64,000 nt of DNA from Sphaeramia orbicularis (GCF_902148855.1 NC_043958.1:14668369-14732368), one strand, 5' to 3'; positions 20,050 through 35,172 are shown, counted from the first letter of the stretch. Notes: a model not told the origin generated them from the sequence alone. Made by a program: numbers and translations.

Positions 20050-20640
20050 GGTTGCAGAGTGTAAATTCTAGCCTCTGAGTAGGATGTAATCCATGCAATG
20101 ACAGCCAACCGGGTATCTGCGGCTTGTGCAGGACAGCTGACATATTCGGGGCGTGTGCGCAGCTTAGCACCGGCGCACTTCTAGAAGATTTACATGCGTG
20201 GACAGGATAGTTTTGGATTAGAAATAACTCATTTCAACTCATTTCACAGCTAAGAGGGTGATCAATACAAAGTCACGGGCTTCTCTGTCTTCCTCCATAG
20301 CTAGCCGCTAGCGCTAGCTTCCGCACCTCAATCCATTCTTGGCTCGTTCAGCGGCGTGGATCAATCCATTTCCACTGCGGTTCAAGCCTCCGCCGCAGAA
20401 AAAAACACGGCTTCTCTGCCTAGCTAACACGCCACTTAGCTAAACGGAGCCCTCTAGATGTAGCTAAAGATGCGGAAACGTTGCAGGGTTGGAATTTGGA
20501 AGAGATGTCCAGTGTTAGCTTGCATCTCATCGCATTTGCAGGAGACACGTCTTGGATGTCAAAGCCGAGCGAAGCGGCGTAGTTCAGAGGTGACTTCCGG
20601 TTCGAGGTTTTCACAATAAAGGTCTGTCGTGTTCAATGCG
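20050..20640 (-). promoter_or_regulatory. Probable ccnyl1 promoter / 5'UTR region
   Basis: A CpG-richer block in otherwise AT-rich DNA, upstream of the ccnyl1 start codon. It includes an ETS-type site (ACTTCCGGTT at 20593-20602, i.e. AACCGGAAGT on the gene strand) and a GCTAGC-rich stretch near 20305. About 300 bp of AT-rich DNA separates it from the coding exon; a weak AG acceptor just before the ATG (GGGAAACAG) allows an unresolved 5'UTR intron. Confidence 0.5.
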
Positions 20641-20849
20641 TAGTTAAACGCGTGGACAGATTTGTTGGTACACTTACATGTACATCTCTTTGAAACAAGG
20701 ATTCATTTTGGCTGAAAAATTATCATATGAAAAGCATTTTTCTCATGTATACCTGTATGTGATACAGTAAATTGATTTTATTGCGAAAAGAAATGTTTTA
20801 CTGTTTATTTTACCAACATACCCTTAAAAAAGCCAATCAGCCTATTATT

Positions 20850-21055
20850 ATCATTATTATTTGCTAATTTATGTATTATTACTACTTTTATTATGTATCA
20901 CTACTAGTACTTCAAATATGCAATTATCGGTTTTTACCACTGTTTTTATAGTTATAGTTATTATTATTTTATTTTCTTTTTTACATTGTAGGTCTTATAT
21001 GTGTGCATTCAGCTACTGGAACCTTAATTTCGCTGAATAAAGTATAAGGCCCATT
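20850..21055 (+). repeat. LINE-like 3' tail
   Basis: AT-rich sequence ending in CAGCTACTGGAACCTTAATTTCGCTGAATAAAGTATAAGG has the form of a retroposon 3'UTR terminus. It lies in the divergent intergenic space between ccnyl1 and mettl21a. Confidence 0.4.
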
Positions 21056-21879
21056 ATTTATACTCATCTGTATAATGGTATCATTAAGTTTTCCTCTCAA
21101 ACAAAAAGTCATGACTAGCTTTTTTGACAATAAGATGTATTTTTAGGGCTTTGTAAGAAAAAGAAGTGGCATTGTGTAGTTTGACATTGTATGCACCACA
21201 CACAAACAAACCTGGAGCTTTATGACAAGTCAAGCATTTTGCTTCTCCTTTTTCATAGAAAGTTACCAACAAATGTGTCTACATCAGTACATAACAATAC
21301 ATAATAAACAGACATATGAATTGTATGTATGGGTTTTCTTGACAATCAAAAAATACTGAGTTCCAAAAAATCCTACAGAGGACATCACTTTACTTTTAGT
21401 CCCTACATTTCAACAACAACAAAAAAATACCAATATTTAAAAGTTTCATGATATACCATGAATACTTTAACGTTAAAATTAGACATTTACATCACAATCA
21501 CAATTTTTATTTTTCTGACCTGACAGAAATATGCTTTTGTAATACTTCAATGTGTGTAAAGGAAGTGTGTACTTTTGCCACCTCTAAAGAAACAAATCTC
21601 TGAAAATGATCCAGCTGTATTGAAAAATGAAGCTTAAATAGCCTTGTTTTTATGATTTGAAACAAAGACTTTTTTTTTTTTTTAGCACCACAGTGATGGA
21701 CAATTCACACAGTCGGACAAAAAAATTATCACTGTTGATTTCAGATCAGTGATGGATCTGTTTTTAAAGAAAACAAGTGTACAAATGAATAGGAAACTAC
21801 AGTCTATTTCCATATTGCTAACTTGACAGACGGAGGTAGCGTCATGTGCCGACAACGCCCCCTCCAAGTACCGCTGTCG

Positions 21880-22180
21880 GAAAAAAAACCCTCACAGACA
21901 CGCCTACCTCAGAAGAATGCTTTCCCATTGGCCGCCTTCAGATAAAACACTACGTGATTGGCTAAAGAAATTTCTTCTGTAGTCTCAAATTTAGCAAAAC
22001 GAGCGCACTATGCTAAAAACATATAGCATAACGGGTAGGTCTTTTACAATACAAATCGAAAACAGTCGACAAAGAAGACGGCTTAATATTCTTGGGGCAA
22101 ACAGTTATAGTGGAATTAATTGAACAGGTAAAGAAAGGACACCGAAAGACTTTATTTCAGATGGCGGCGGCAAAACGAGA
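21880..22180 (+). promoter_or_regulatory. mettl21a promoter and 5' exon
   Basis: Two inverted CCAAT boxes (ATTGG at 21927-21931 and 21957-21961) precede a GCGGCGG-containing leader. A consensus donor follows position 22180 (GAGA|GTAAGA), and the next acceptor is at 22286, one base before the MALVPY ATG triplet at 22288. The leader contains an ATG at 22161 that joins in frame to the main coding sequence across this intron. Confidence 0.6.
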
Positions 22181-22254
22181 GTAAGAACATACTAGTTAAT
22201 AAAAACCACGAAGAAGAAGAAACTTACTGCGCATGACTGTACTCTCAGTCTTGA

Positions 22255-23943
<1,689 letters not shown>

Positions 23944-23994
23944 GAAGTACGTTTACGAACAATACACTTTTTTACTACTTTTGTGCATCAATCA

Positions 23995-24000
23995 AATAAA
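23995..24000 (+). terminator. mettl21a polyadenylation signal (AATAAA)
   Basis: AATAAA 52 bp after the mettl21a stop codon, followed by a T-rich tract at 24016-24033 that could serve as the downstream element. It implies a very short 3'UTR. Confidence 0.75.
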
Positions 24001-24035
24001 GACAAATATATATACTTTTTTTTTTTTTTTTTTAC

Positions 24036-25819
24036 CAGAAACACATTTATTAACAGCTGCCAAAAATGTAATATTTGAAGAGCTCTAACATAATGTACTG
24101 AAGTCATAGTCATACAAGTTGGTGCTGACGTTTAGAAATTGTGAATACAAAAATCAATGAAAAGCAACATAAAAAAGCATACTATGTCAAGACTATACAT
24201 AATACCTAAATAATACAATATGGCATTCCGTTAGCATGAACTTAAACACTTTGTTCACTGTGAAGTCTGATTTGGTCGCACTCTACAATCCTTTTTCAGG
24301 TTTATTTGATAGGTGCAAACAAGTTGTACTTGGTGCGATTTGGTGCTTGGTTAAACTGAGAACACCCAGGCAAATGAATTTATACCATGTTCACTTAAAG
24401 CAACAAAACACTTGTGGATGCTTTCTGATTACATACCGTTTAAAAGGTTATTTTGAAGTAAAAGTCACCTTGCAGACTCGCTGCTGCAGGATACTTTTCT
24501 CTTATATGATGTGAAATGGATTAGGATTGTATATGCAAGAAAAAGTGCGCATGCCACTTTGCATTTAGGTAAACACGACTTGAGGACAGCTCCTGATGAA
24601 AGAGTGATTCGGATTTCCTAACATCTGCCTGCAGGAGTGTCCCTTCAGTTAGACTGAACAATTAAAAAAAAAAAAAAATGGACAGGCATTTCCAAACTTT
24701 GTCTAGCAATATGCAATTATTCTTTAATTGCATCACCAATTCTATGTGCAGCTCATTGTTTTTGGTCTTTTAGGTAAAACGCTTAAAAACAAGTCAAATT
24801 GGGAAGTCATAAAACATGATGCAAGAAAAAAGTCTGACAGTAACAACAATAATGCTCTTCAATATTTCCTTTTTCTCCTTTTCTCTCAGTATAGTGAGTA
24901 GTTTTGTGTCTTGAATATTTGGATGTGTAATGGAACTAATTTCAGATCAGTAGAAACCAAAAACAATGAGCAGAACAAAGAGCAGAGCATGTTCTATTGA
25001 CAGGCCAGAACATTTCAACAGTCCTACACCATTAACTGTCAAGAAGACAAGGAATATTTGACTCTGTAATGTCACCTGTTCACTGTTAGAGTCGCTCTCC
25101 AATCTCACCCAAGTGTACTTTTAAAGCTGTATTTAACATGAAAAGCATTTTACAAGTCAACTTCATAGTTAGTCTGTTTTGTTCATGTTGTTTCAAGGCA
25201 AGTAAATGAAAGTAAAAAAAAAAAAAAAAAAAGAATAACTCAATGGCATGATGCAAGCAGAGTTTAAACATAAACTGAAACACAGCTCAAAGATAAAATG
25301 TCCATGGTGCAGCCTGTCTACAGTTGGAAGCGTTAGTAACAGATGTTAATGTGAGTGCAGTTACGATTATAAACGTTGCACATGACTGTAACGTCTCTGG
25401 GAAGGAAAAGAAGAGTAAAAAGTTCTAATGGTGAATTGAGCAGTTCCCCATTGCTGGTGATGTAGCCCGGTTTTCCCAGGCACATGTGAGTGGAATGCTT
25501 CCCTTTGGTGGCCTTTCCGTCCTGTTTGACCCCAGGACCCCGACCTTTCCTCCACGTCGACCTGAAGCATTGCCTCACCTTCCTTGGAGGGAAACTGATG
25601 GGAACAGAATTCCAAATTGAACAGGGCACAGGGAAGTTTTTTTTCCTTTTCCTGGTGAGTCACTTTACAGATTTTCTGCAGTTTTTTTTTTTTTTTAAAA
25701 AGAAAGCAATTGAGTAGAAAAGGAAGAGTGGCATCCAGATGCATGGCTCTGTGCTGAGTCTCTGTACATGGGGACAGACAGGCACCTGTCAAACCCTTTG
25801 CAGGCAATTGGTGACGTTT
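24036..25819 (-). other. Presumed creb1 3'UTR
   Basis: No exon-like sequence is visible between the mettl21a end and the creb1 stop codon. The stretch is AT-rich with several homopolymer runs (about 24662-24678, 25214-25232, 25681-25696). Long 3'UTRs are usual for CREB1. The 3' limit is inferred only from the AATAAA at 24046-24051. Confidence 0.5.
24046..24051 (-). terminator. Candidate creb1 polyadenylation signal (AATAAA)
   Basis: AATAAA on the minus strand about 1.77 kb after the creb1 stop. Use of this site would end creb1 transcripts near 24030, within a few tens of bases of the mettl21a 3' end. Nearer alternative signals may exist. Confidence 0.45.
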
Positions 25820-28800
25820 CTACTCCGATTTGTGGCAGTACAAGTCTTTGAGGGCTTTGAGTTCCTCGATGAGGGTTTTGTTCTGGTTCTCCAGTACAGC
25901 CACACGGTTTTCCAGACACTTTACGTACTCCTTCTTCTTCCGGCGACATTCTCGAGCCGCCTCCCTGTGCAACACAAACAGATGTGGCACTGCTTAGAAC
26001 AAGTGCTGCTTCAAGGAAGAAAAGGACTGAACATATTAAATACCATGGAAACTTTGCCTGAAGTCTCATCAAATTTACAAAAGACACATGAGCAGATGGT
26101 CATGAAGTAGAACCACCACTGAAGAGCAAAATTTGACAAGACTCAAGCCAAAATTAAAGGTTTACATACTGTGATTTTAATAGATTGACATTGAAAATAG
26201 CATCATTTCGGCATCATTATTGTGATGATAATATTGGACAAGCATTCAGTCCTATTTACAAACAGTGTAATGTATAAAACATTAATTCACATTACATTTA
26301 GAGATGAAGTAAACAACTGAATCATTGGACATTAGACTGGACGATTATATTTCTGACATTAGAAAGCAATTATTTCTTGCTGCTGCTTAAAAAAATGTAT
26401 CAACCATCAAATTATTAAAAAAAAAAAAAAAAAAGGCTTTTTTTTTTTATTGGTTTTCAGCAGATGTGGGAGTTAAGACGTTTGCAAGTAACAAGCAAAT
26501 CTCAAGTCTTAACCTTTATGACTCCACCAACTCCTATGTTACTGTGGTAAAAACCAAGCAAATCAATTCTAGTCACTGGTAAAAGCCAAGTAAGACGAGT
26601 CATATGAACTACTGATGTTGAGCCATTTATGACAAGCCTCCAAATGAACAAAAATAATGACAGTTTACTACATTCTTTACTCCTTCCATCTCTTCTTTCA
26701 GTTGGACGCTGCTCTATGATGACTCCCACATATCGCAGTAAAAATCACCAAATAATGTTAAAAAAAAAAATCAAATATGACTTCATGAATTTGTTTTAGC
26801 CAAGTGCCATTTAATTCTAATCAACTCACTGCATGTAGCATTAAACTTAATGTTCATAAAGGGACACCACTGACACTAACCATATAATACCTGTTTGATT
26901 GAATACAGATTTCTCTGAATTTGAACCTTGCTGGAAACATCAGAATGTAACTACACAAAACAACAAAACTGTTAAAAGAATGCTAAGAGTAATTTTGGTC
27001 TTGGTGGATCTGAGGTTATGATGTGGACGACGTATGATCCACTGATAGGGTGAAAGTTATCAGGGCACATGTTCAAATAGGTGCAACCAGCATCATCATG
27101 CACACATTAGTGTAGCAAATAGTGGGCCATGACTGGGTTTGAACAGTCATTTATATGATTGTTTATATGATGTTACATTGAGACCTGGAGAAGGACGCTG
27201 GGACACGTGGAAAATAACTAATAATTATGATATCAACATGAAACCCAACATACCTGTTTTTCATAAGGCGCACCTCCCTTTTACGTGTGACCTCTTCAGT
27301 GGCACCTGCTGTTCCCAGTGCAGGTGAGGTTGCCATGACAACCCCAGGAGTGATGGTGCTGGTTGGAGCTGTTCGGATTTGATATGCCTGGACATCTCCA
27401 GAGGCCGCTAGGAGTAAAGACAGCAAACAACAGTTTTAATGAAAGACACGCATCGTCAAACAGTCAAAACCATGCCCAGAGTGGTATCACCTAACCTTGT
27501 ACAACCACCTGGTTGCTGGGCACCAGGATCTGCTGGCCGTCGCTGGTCTGGGCGTACTGCAGGATGGTGGCGCCGGGCTGGGCTGTGGCGGTGTTGGCCA
27601 TGGTTAGCGTCTGCAGGCCCTGAACTCCATCTGTGCCGTTATTGGCCAACTGAATGGCCCCACCCTGGGTAATGGCAACTGCAGACAGAGAAAGCATTAT
27701 ACGGCACAGTCAGTAATGTCCTCCAAATTCAGCTGAAAACATTACATTCATTTGTAACTTTACATTTGATGAAACATAGGGCTGTGTGCGATTTGAAAAT
27801 ATTCAGTGTGCAATCATATTATGTATTATCATGTACTTTGTTGTGTTGCAAGTCAGTCTTTTTTCACATGCCATGGATTCAGGCAGTAAATTAGCGTCAA
27901 CATGGAGGAGATGGAAGTGACCTAACAAGATTCTGAACAGGTTAAACAGACTCTAACCAGCTGTAAGAAAACTGAAGGGCTCAGATTTTGTGTTAAATAC
28001 ATGAAATGCCTTTCACAATTCATGTTGTTTCAACAGCTTACCTCAGAACAAAGTCTTTACTTTATAACTGTAAACAAACAAGTACTTACTGTACTGGCCA
28101 CTACTCGTCTGATAAATGGGAGTGGGCATGGTGACTGTGGTGATGGCGGGGGCCGAGTCATCTTCTGACTTCTCTTCCTCAATGCGAGGAACCGCTGGAG
28201 CATCTGATGATAAGTCATTGAGAATCTTCCTGCACATGGAAACAATCATAAAGATGTCAGCAGAGTTTCTATTTTGGTCACAGGTTGTGACATTTACCTC
28301 CCACCACACAGATGGCTGATGGATCCTATTTTTGCAACTATTCACAGTCATTATATTATAAAAAAAAATCAGTTAGTTCTGTCTCTTAAATATATTTTAA
28401 CTTGTTCTCTGTGGCATAACAGGAACAGCTACCCAAAGCTGTGTGTCCGTCATTGAGTGAGGACGCTATGTATACATGACTCAGGACTGGACTCACTGAC
28501 CAACCACAAACAAGTTTGTCATAAAAGTTGCATGCATCAATTTTTGTTAGGTTTCCAACAGATTTTTTTGCTGTTTTCAGGACTGCACGATTAATGCAAA
28601 GTAAGATTAACCAGCCATCAGCGATAACAGAGTTTTGACTTGTTTAGCTCTTTGACTATCACACAGACTGCAAACAGTCAGTCACAGTCCAGTGTGTTCA
28701 GTCCACATGCACTGTACAGTACACTTGACAATTGACTTATTTTCAGTGTTCTTCGATGGTTAAATAATTATAATATAGTGATTTACTCATGGCCTTCTCA

Positions 28801-29548
28801 CAACTGCTTGGCTGAAATGCTCAACCTTCGTAGAAACTTTATGAGACAAAAGACCTTGTCTGTGAACATGTACTGAAACACATTCGTAAGTGATATTACA
28901 CTGCACAGACCTGTAAGAAGGTCGTCTGGAAAGGATCTCTCGCCTCTTCTGAGAATCTGTCACACTGTCTACAGACTCCTGAGAGTCCTCGCTCTCAGCA
29001 ACCGTTGAAATCTGAAGAACAAATAAGTTGTTGTATTTTTAACTCGAGCTTTAAAACAAATGTTTAATAATTTCTAAAGATATTTCATCATCAAAAAGGT
29101 ACTTTTCCAAAGGTGACAGCTGTGAGATCTTGTACCTGTACTGTCTGTACTTGTGGGGACTGGATAACAGAGGGTTGAGCAGCTTGTATCACCCCATGGA
29201 CTTGGACTGTCTGTCCGTTGGGTAACTGCACCAGGGTCACAGTAGGGCTGCTCGATGAAACCTGCCCTGCAGCTATGGTCGCCTGCAACCATGACATACA
29301 AAATCACACAATGATGAGTAAATGAACAGCTCCCAGAAACATCTAGTAGCTTTGACAGGATGAGAAAGGTAAGCAAAGGTATAGTACAGATCTAAGTGTA
29401 AATCAGAGTAGACATTGCAAAGATAAGGGAAAACTGGCTTGTGCATCTGTGCTGTGTTTACCTGGGCCAGGGTGATCTGCTGGGCCTCAGACTCAGAGAC
29501 AGCCGTTTCACCACTTTGCTGTGTTTCTGCACCAGCCTCCATGGTCAT
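25820..29548 (-). CDS. creb1: Cyclic AMP-responsive element-binding protein 1, complete
   Basis: Nuclear bZIP transcription factor that binds TGACGTCA elements and recruits CBP/p300 after phosphorylation. Coding exons: 29462-29548, 29136-29282, 28911-29011, 28090-28229, 27496-27678, 27254-27407, 25820-25964, all GT-AG and in frame, 318 residues (human short form 327). Domains: glutamine-rich Q1 (about 20-78, LVQLPNGQTVQVHG); kinase-inducible domain about 79-130, with the PKA site RRPS110Y and KILNDL; Q2/CAD about 159-250; basic region KREVRLMKNREAARECRRKK (about 262-281) and a leucine zipper (about 290-312) ending YCHKSE. The family's alternative alpha exon is absent from the 124-bp intron where it would sit. 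The coding exon acceptor is at 29556 (TTGCAG), seven bases before the ATG; the 5'UTR exon is probably 30540 upward. CREB1 orthology is very secure; which teleost paralogue is unknown. Confidence 0.96.
27779..27830. mobile_element. Possible fragment of the GGGCTGCACGATT hAT family
   Basis: ATAGGGCTGTGTGCGATTTG in a creb1 intron resembles the terminal sequence of the element at 13007-14526. A second resembling end (GGACTGCACGATTAATGCAAAG) lies near 28579-28600 in the next intron. Neither has a matching opposite end that I could define, so both are weak calls. Confidence 0.25.
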
Positions 29549-30539
29549 TTAAAATCTGCAAGAAGTAATTCACCTCTTAGACATACCTGCACCAGCATAC
29601 TACAAGCACCTGACAATTCAATAGTATGAAAGCATGGAGCTGACATTCTGGAGGTTGTGTCTTTTCACGAGTGTTTGTTGATGTCCTACAGGAGGGTGTG
29701 GCTTAGCCTCAACATGCTAGCATATAATTCATTGTAAGACCTCTACGGTAAGCCTCTTTAAACCCGTAACAGATGAAAGACAGACAGTGGGAAATGTAAA
29801 AACGTTACGCAAAAGTACCATTCAGTGCATTTCGACAACAGACGAAATGTTTTAATAAACATTTCCCTGCACCTCCCATAGACACCGGAGGCTAAAACCT
29901 AACGACTAGCCAAGCTAAGTGGTTGCGGTTAGCATGGAGCTAAGTTAACTAGTGTGTTTCATTGCTGCTGTTAGCATGCTAGCCGGCTAATAGGAATGCA
30001 ATGAATGTTAGCTGACAGTTAGCCAATATTTATAATATATTTGCATTTCATTTTGTAGCAATTCATGACGTCGGTGAGGAGTTTTTATTTCAGCTATAGT
30101 CCACATAATATTGCATTGTCTTATGACGTTTGGTAACATTAAACTAGCTGTGAGTCTGTATGGAGGGAAATGTCTGCAAAGCATTGTATGCCAGTTTTTT
30201 GCAACTAGGGCACCCCACTTTCACTGACGAGTTTGTTGGTAAAAATGTATTTAATTAGCACCAAGCTAAGATAAGTTATCTGTATATGTCTTATTGCTTT
30301 TGGAGCATATCCCAGCGCTAATTATTAAAAGCAAATTATCCAAGCCCACTCCCATATTAATACCTATGTCTCGACTGTGTTGAGAGTCAGCAAGCCTTGC
30401 AGAGACTGACTCATTTTGTGAGCCTCTGCAACACCGCCGCCATGATCTCTTTGTTGGCTTTGTGCTGATATTATGCGCAAATAACTTCTCTGGGCAGCCA
30501 TCTATCTGTTTAGCAAACATCGGATGCGTATCCTCTTAC

Positions 30540-30770
30540 CAACACAGACTCGCTTCGTCACTCCCGGGTCTACGGAGCTCCACTTTTATTCAGACCGACA
30601 CGTAAGAGACCGCGTCAGGCTACACCTCCGTCGCGTCACCGAGAACAACAACACGGAGAGGAGGACGAGGGAGACGACGACAGCGAAGAGCAGCCGAGGA
30701 TTGAAGAGCGCATGCGCAGACACTAACCCGGACAGGGGCAGTTAGGTCTGTTCCAGAAATGTGCAGCAAC
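30540..30770 (-). promoter_or_regulatory. creb1 promoter and 5'UTR exon
   Basis: A CpG-rich block with a splice donor on the minus strand at its lower edge (TGTGTTG|GTAAGAGG, exon boundary 30540). It contains a palindromic NRF1-type site GCGCATGCGC (30708-30717) and three TGACG half-CREs on the gene strand (complement of CGTCA at 30556-30560, 30613-30617, 30634-30638). Mammalian CREB promoters are known to carry CREs used in autoregulation. The intron from here to the first coding exon is about 1 kb. Confidence 0.65.
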
Positions 30771-32424
30771 GCACAGCAGCTCAGAGATGGCATCAAACTG
30801 AGAGAAATCACACAGATCATGCACAAAAACTGAATATACAAATAGGAATACAAGTGCAAGGTGAAATGAAACAACAAATTAAAGTATATAGGGACTACAA
30901 TGAGACTATAAAGTCAAGTGAGAGTCACTGTGGATAAAAACAATATACAGAATTCTACAAGGAGGGCATTAAGAGTTTAGCTGCCTTCAGCGAGTGGTAC
31001 TCCAATTTTTAATTATTCTAGTCATTGTCTTTGTTGAATTAGTAGTCTTTGCCTCCAGCTCCACTGTGAGGACCCTAATCATTTATTTTCATCAAGATTT
31101 ACCATTTAATACACACTAATTTAATCCACCTAATACTGCTGATTTGAAGAAGATCCTTTCCTATAGAAGTGATGCAAAACTCAGTTCATACGTGTTACTT
31201 CCAGGCTGTAATTCTGTACTATCAGGATGTCCACATAACTCCCTGAAAGACCTCAAATTAACCCAGAATAATAAATTAATCCAGAATACTGCATCAAAAG
31301 AAGTAGGATCCATAAAAGCAAATCTCACAATATTAGTTTCTCCTCTTTCTCTCTGCATAAAAGATCAAATTTAAGATAAAGGTAAGATAAAATTGTAATT
31401 TTTTTCCTCCATTAATGCTTAGCTTGTTCTCTTACTTTATAGAGAGGAGACGCAGACGACAACCAAACATCCCTGGCTCTTAATTGGAATGTTTAACTTG
31501 ATATTGTGCAGATATAACTCGTGTGTTTCACCAACAGGGTCCAGAAGTCACTGGTGAAGAGGCCATCCAGTTCCCAGACCACCTGCAGTCACGTCAACCC
31601 TGATTCTCCTCTATTTTTAACATGAAATAAAATCTTTTTCCTCCATAAATATTTCACGAATCTCATATTTTTGGTATTAGTACTTCATATACTATTAGTG
31701 CAAACACTATGAATTACTTTTACTGTGTGCTTTTGGAGTAATCATCTCCAAAATCCCTTCCAGGCTGCAAAAGTGTTTTCATCTAACATAGTGTTTAAGA
31801 CTAATTTCAGTGATGAATAAAATTAATTTTTCTAATAGAACCTCATGAATTTGGTATTTTTGGTATTGGTACTTCATATACTATTACATAAAGTCCACTA
31901 TGCAAATGCAAATGTATGGTAAACACACACACACACACACACACACATTTAATTGATTCATTTGGAAATTGCTATTCTTTCTTGTGTATTTTTGTTGATG
32001 ATTTTCTCTATATTTTGGCTCATTTGTTCATTTTGTTCATAATTTTTGTAGCAGACCAGAGGAGAGAGTCCACAGGAACAGGACCAGTCCAGATGCAGAC
32101 CAGCCACAAATCTGGACCTGACGGTATGGATAAGGACCCACACGGGTTCAGGTCATGTGTTCAGTTGGGTTCATCCATCCATTCCATCAGATCCAGTAGA
32201 TCCAGGGGTTGGTAGAAATCCACTTCCTGTCTCCTGAAATGTCATTTTAACTCAGATATTAAAGTTTTAGGATGAATTGTTCTATTATTTAGTAGTTATT
32301 GTTTTAAAATAGGATTAATTTGTTTAATCTGTTTTATTTCAATAATGTTAATAGTGAGTTCTATGTGACCAGGATTTATGTAGTTCCCTGTTTTAGTTTA
32401 AATATTTTGTCAGTCGGTAACGCT

Positions 32425-32820
32425 TGTTAAGACAGGAAACATCTGTCTGCACAAGAGTTAAGTATGTTCTGCTCTTCCTTTAGATACTCGTCTAAACACA
32501 CATATTTACACACATAGTGTTGTCAAATGTAGGTGATAAGAAGTAACGTTATTGTTGGCATAAGTTTACTTAGAGTTGAGGCCCCACATCTGCTTGACCT
32601 ATTTAGATAACGCTAAGTTAAAGACCAACCCATTTGTACAGGTGAGCCCGCCCATAGGGACAATAAATGTACAATTCATCTAATGTTCGGGGCTCATATT
32701 TTTGGGGTCCCCAGCGCTGAATGTCTGTCTTATTTGTGCTCTGAATAAATTTTGTGAACTTTGAGACCGTGCCGAATCCAGACTCATCCCTGGAGCTTCC
32801 AATACAAAAACACGATAACA
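32425..32820 (+). mobile_element. Possible solo LTR of a retrovirus-like element
   Basis: A segment starting TGTTAAGACAGG and ending CGATAACA, with AATAAA at 32744-32749 and a T/G-rich stretch around it, has the size and layout of a single LTR. No internal retroviral sequence and no second LTR are visible nearby, and no clear target duplication was found. Family and age cannot be fixed. It is a fossil if real. Confidence 0.35.
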
Positions 32821-33186
32821 CTCCTCAGGACCCACATTTACAAAACACATGATGAAATCATTCTTCTATATCCACACAGTGTTTAAGGATTTTGTCCTGA
32901 TGTTTCTAGATATGGGTATAGATGACATCAGAAGAGATGTCAATGGTGGACCTGTGAGGAGGAGCAGAGACCCCAGACCCCAGACCCCAGACCAGACCCT
33001 CCCGCAAAAAGCCAGAATGACCAACATTTAACCTGAAACTGTAACCACAATAAGCCACATGAACTTCATCTTTTTCTTCTATTTTTGTCAGAGAACCAAG
33101 ACAGAGGTTCATTTGGTTTTGTAGAACATGTCATGTCATGAGTCGATTGTACCCACTTATCTAGTGGTTTGTAATGGAAGAAGGTG

Positions 33187-33557
33187 TTGAACCCTTAGGG
33201 GTCTGAGCCTGTTTTGGCCGTTTTTCAATACTTCTGATTTTGCCTTTATGTAACGCATAGAAAATGTTAACTCTACCCATGTTTGGTAGATTTTTTTCAG
33301 TGCTATTTCACCTATATTATCTGATCATTCTGTGACACTTTATCTTATTTTATTATCATATAGGACCCAAAGAATACACAAAAGTAATACAATTCAATTT
33401 GGGAAAAAAATACAATTTTTTTACTCTGAAAACCTATCAAGATAACTATTTATCTGTTAGTAATATCTCCAGATTTACATGGTTGATCAATGTCATACAA
33501 ATACTTTTTTTTTTTGTAATGCTTTGATCCTCATGGAGGGTTAAAGGGTTAAAGTTT
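33187..33557. mobile_element. Possible TTAA-targeting MITE
   Basis: The left end GAACCCTTAGGGGTCTGAGCC and the right end CATGGAGGGTTAAAGGGTTAA give imperfect inverted repeats similar to those of the element at 56470-57204. A TTAA is present only on the right, so the assignment is weak. Confidence 0.35.
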
Positions 33558-35172
33558 AAGCGTTTCTCAAGGCTTCCACAACAAACTGTAGAGTTAGAAA
33601 CTGTAGATTTAGTGTTTAAGTGTAAACTGGTCAGTAACAAAGTAGTGAACTAATGCTGCTATAATAGTTGTAAAACCTCTTCAACCGTCTAACGAAAATT
33701 GTGTCCTTACATGATACTGTTTGTTACATTTTCTTTCTTATAAGCTTCATGGGTTGGAATACATCATAGTTATATTAGTTATTTATGATAGTTACTGATG
33801 ATTTTACAAAATACAAAACTTGATTAATTTGAGTAAACAACCAAACTATAAAGCTTAATGGAGTTATTCCAAGAGGTTATTTATATTTAGTTTGTGGTAT
33901 AAGTTCAACACAAGTTTCACTGAAACTGAAGAAATCTAAAAGGAAACATATCTGTGAAAAATCTCACAATGCGAATGTGAAATAATAGAAAATATCATCT
34001 TTATTGTCATTAACAGCTATATATAGCAGGGACCATGTATAGTGAGAATGAAGTACATGTGGGTCTGACACAAGGGGATGTGATGCAAAAGGTGCATTAG
34101 TGCGATGCAGGACAACTAACACTATTAGGACCAAGTCTGAGACTGACATGGGTCCAACAGACAAACAGATCAGTCATGGTGGTTGTGTGTCCTGGAGCAC
34201 ACAGGGAATATTACACAGTTACTAGTCCAAGTCTTTAGCAGTGTATTAGTCATATTGCACTGTATGATAGTGGGGAAAAGGGAAATTGTAAGTTAGTTGT
34301 TGTGTCTTAAGTGTTTAGGAACGTTATTTGTTGTGTGTTAGTGTTTATATTTTTCCCCGTGTCAATTTTCTGATGGACTTTGTGGTGGGAAAAGGCCCTG
34401 AATGCAGAATGAATGTCCTTCACTGACTGTTTCATTTTTGACTAAAAAAATGCAACAATTATTAACAACATGGCCTTACGGTTCAATCTGTTATACTAAT
34501 CAAAATGTATTCAACCATGAATCTACCTTTAAATCTGCTCCATGGGTCTATACATTATGCTATGATGGTATATCATCAGTCATTTAGGCTCAACAGTTCT
34601 TTCTGGTGTGCAGCTGAGCCCAAAGAACATGTTCTGGTATCCTATCTGTTTTGGCCACTTTGGATTTATTTTAAAAATAGTTGTGTCTGCCTCGGTAAAA
34701 TGCATAATTATGTCTAGAAAATCATTTTGGACCATGTTCAGTGATGCATGACTCATCAGTTGCTGAAGCAAAACAGCAATATCAATCATCTCCAAAATGA
34801 GTCCATTTTAGCATGATAATGTCTGGAATACTAAGTCTGCATCCAACAGGGTTATGCAGCAAATGCACTGAGGTAGAAACTGTTAAACATATATTATTGT
34901 AGTGTAAGGCATATACAGAGCAACGTGGGAAATTATTTACAACACTGAAGAAACTGAAACATGCTGATTTTTTTTTTTGCAGGGGCTTCTTGGGAGTCAA
35001 GGTGGAAACACAAATAGGTATATTATAGATTTCTTAAGGGATACTGATATTATAGGAAGGATTTAAGTTTTTTTTCCCTGCCAAGTCTGTGTCCACACTC
35101 CAGTCCAGCTGGTGGCGGTAATGCTCCAATAAGATGGCTTTCCAACCGCCATACAACCATAAGAACAAGAAC

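Noticed and set aside
20420-20614. 64-codon minus-strand frame in the ccnyl1 promoter
   Set aside because: Begins with GTG, not ATG, and shows no similarity; explained by CpG-rich promoter sequence.
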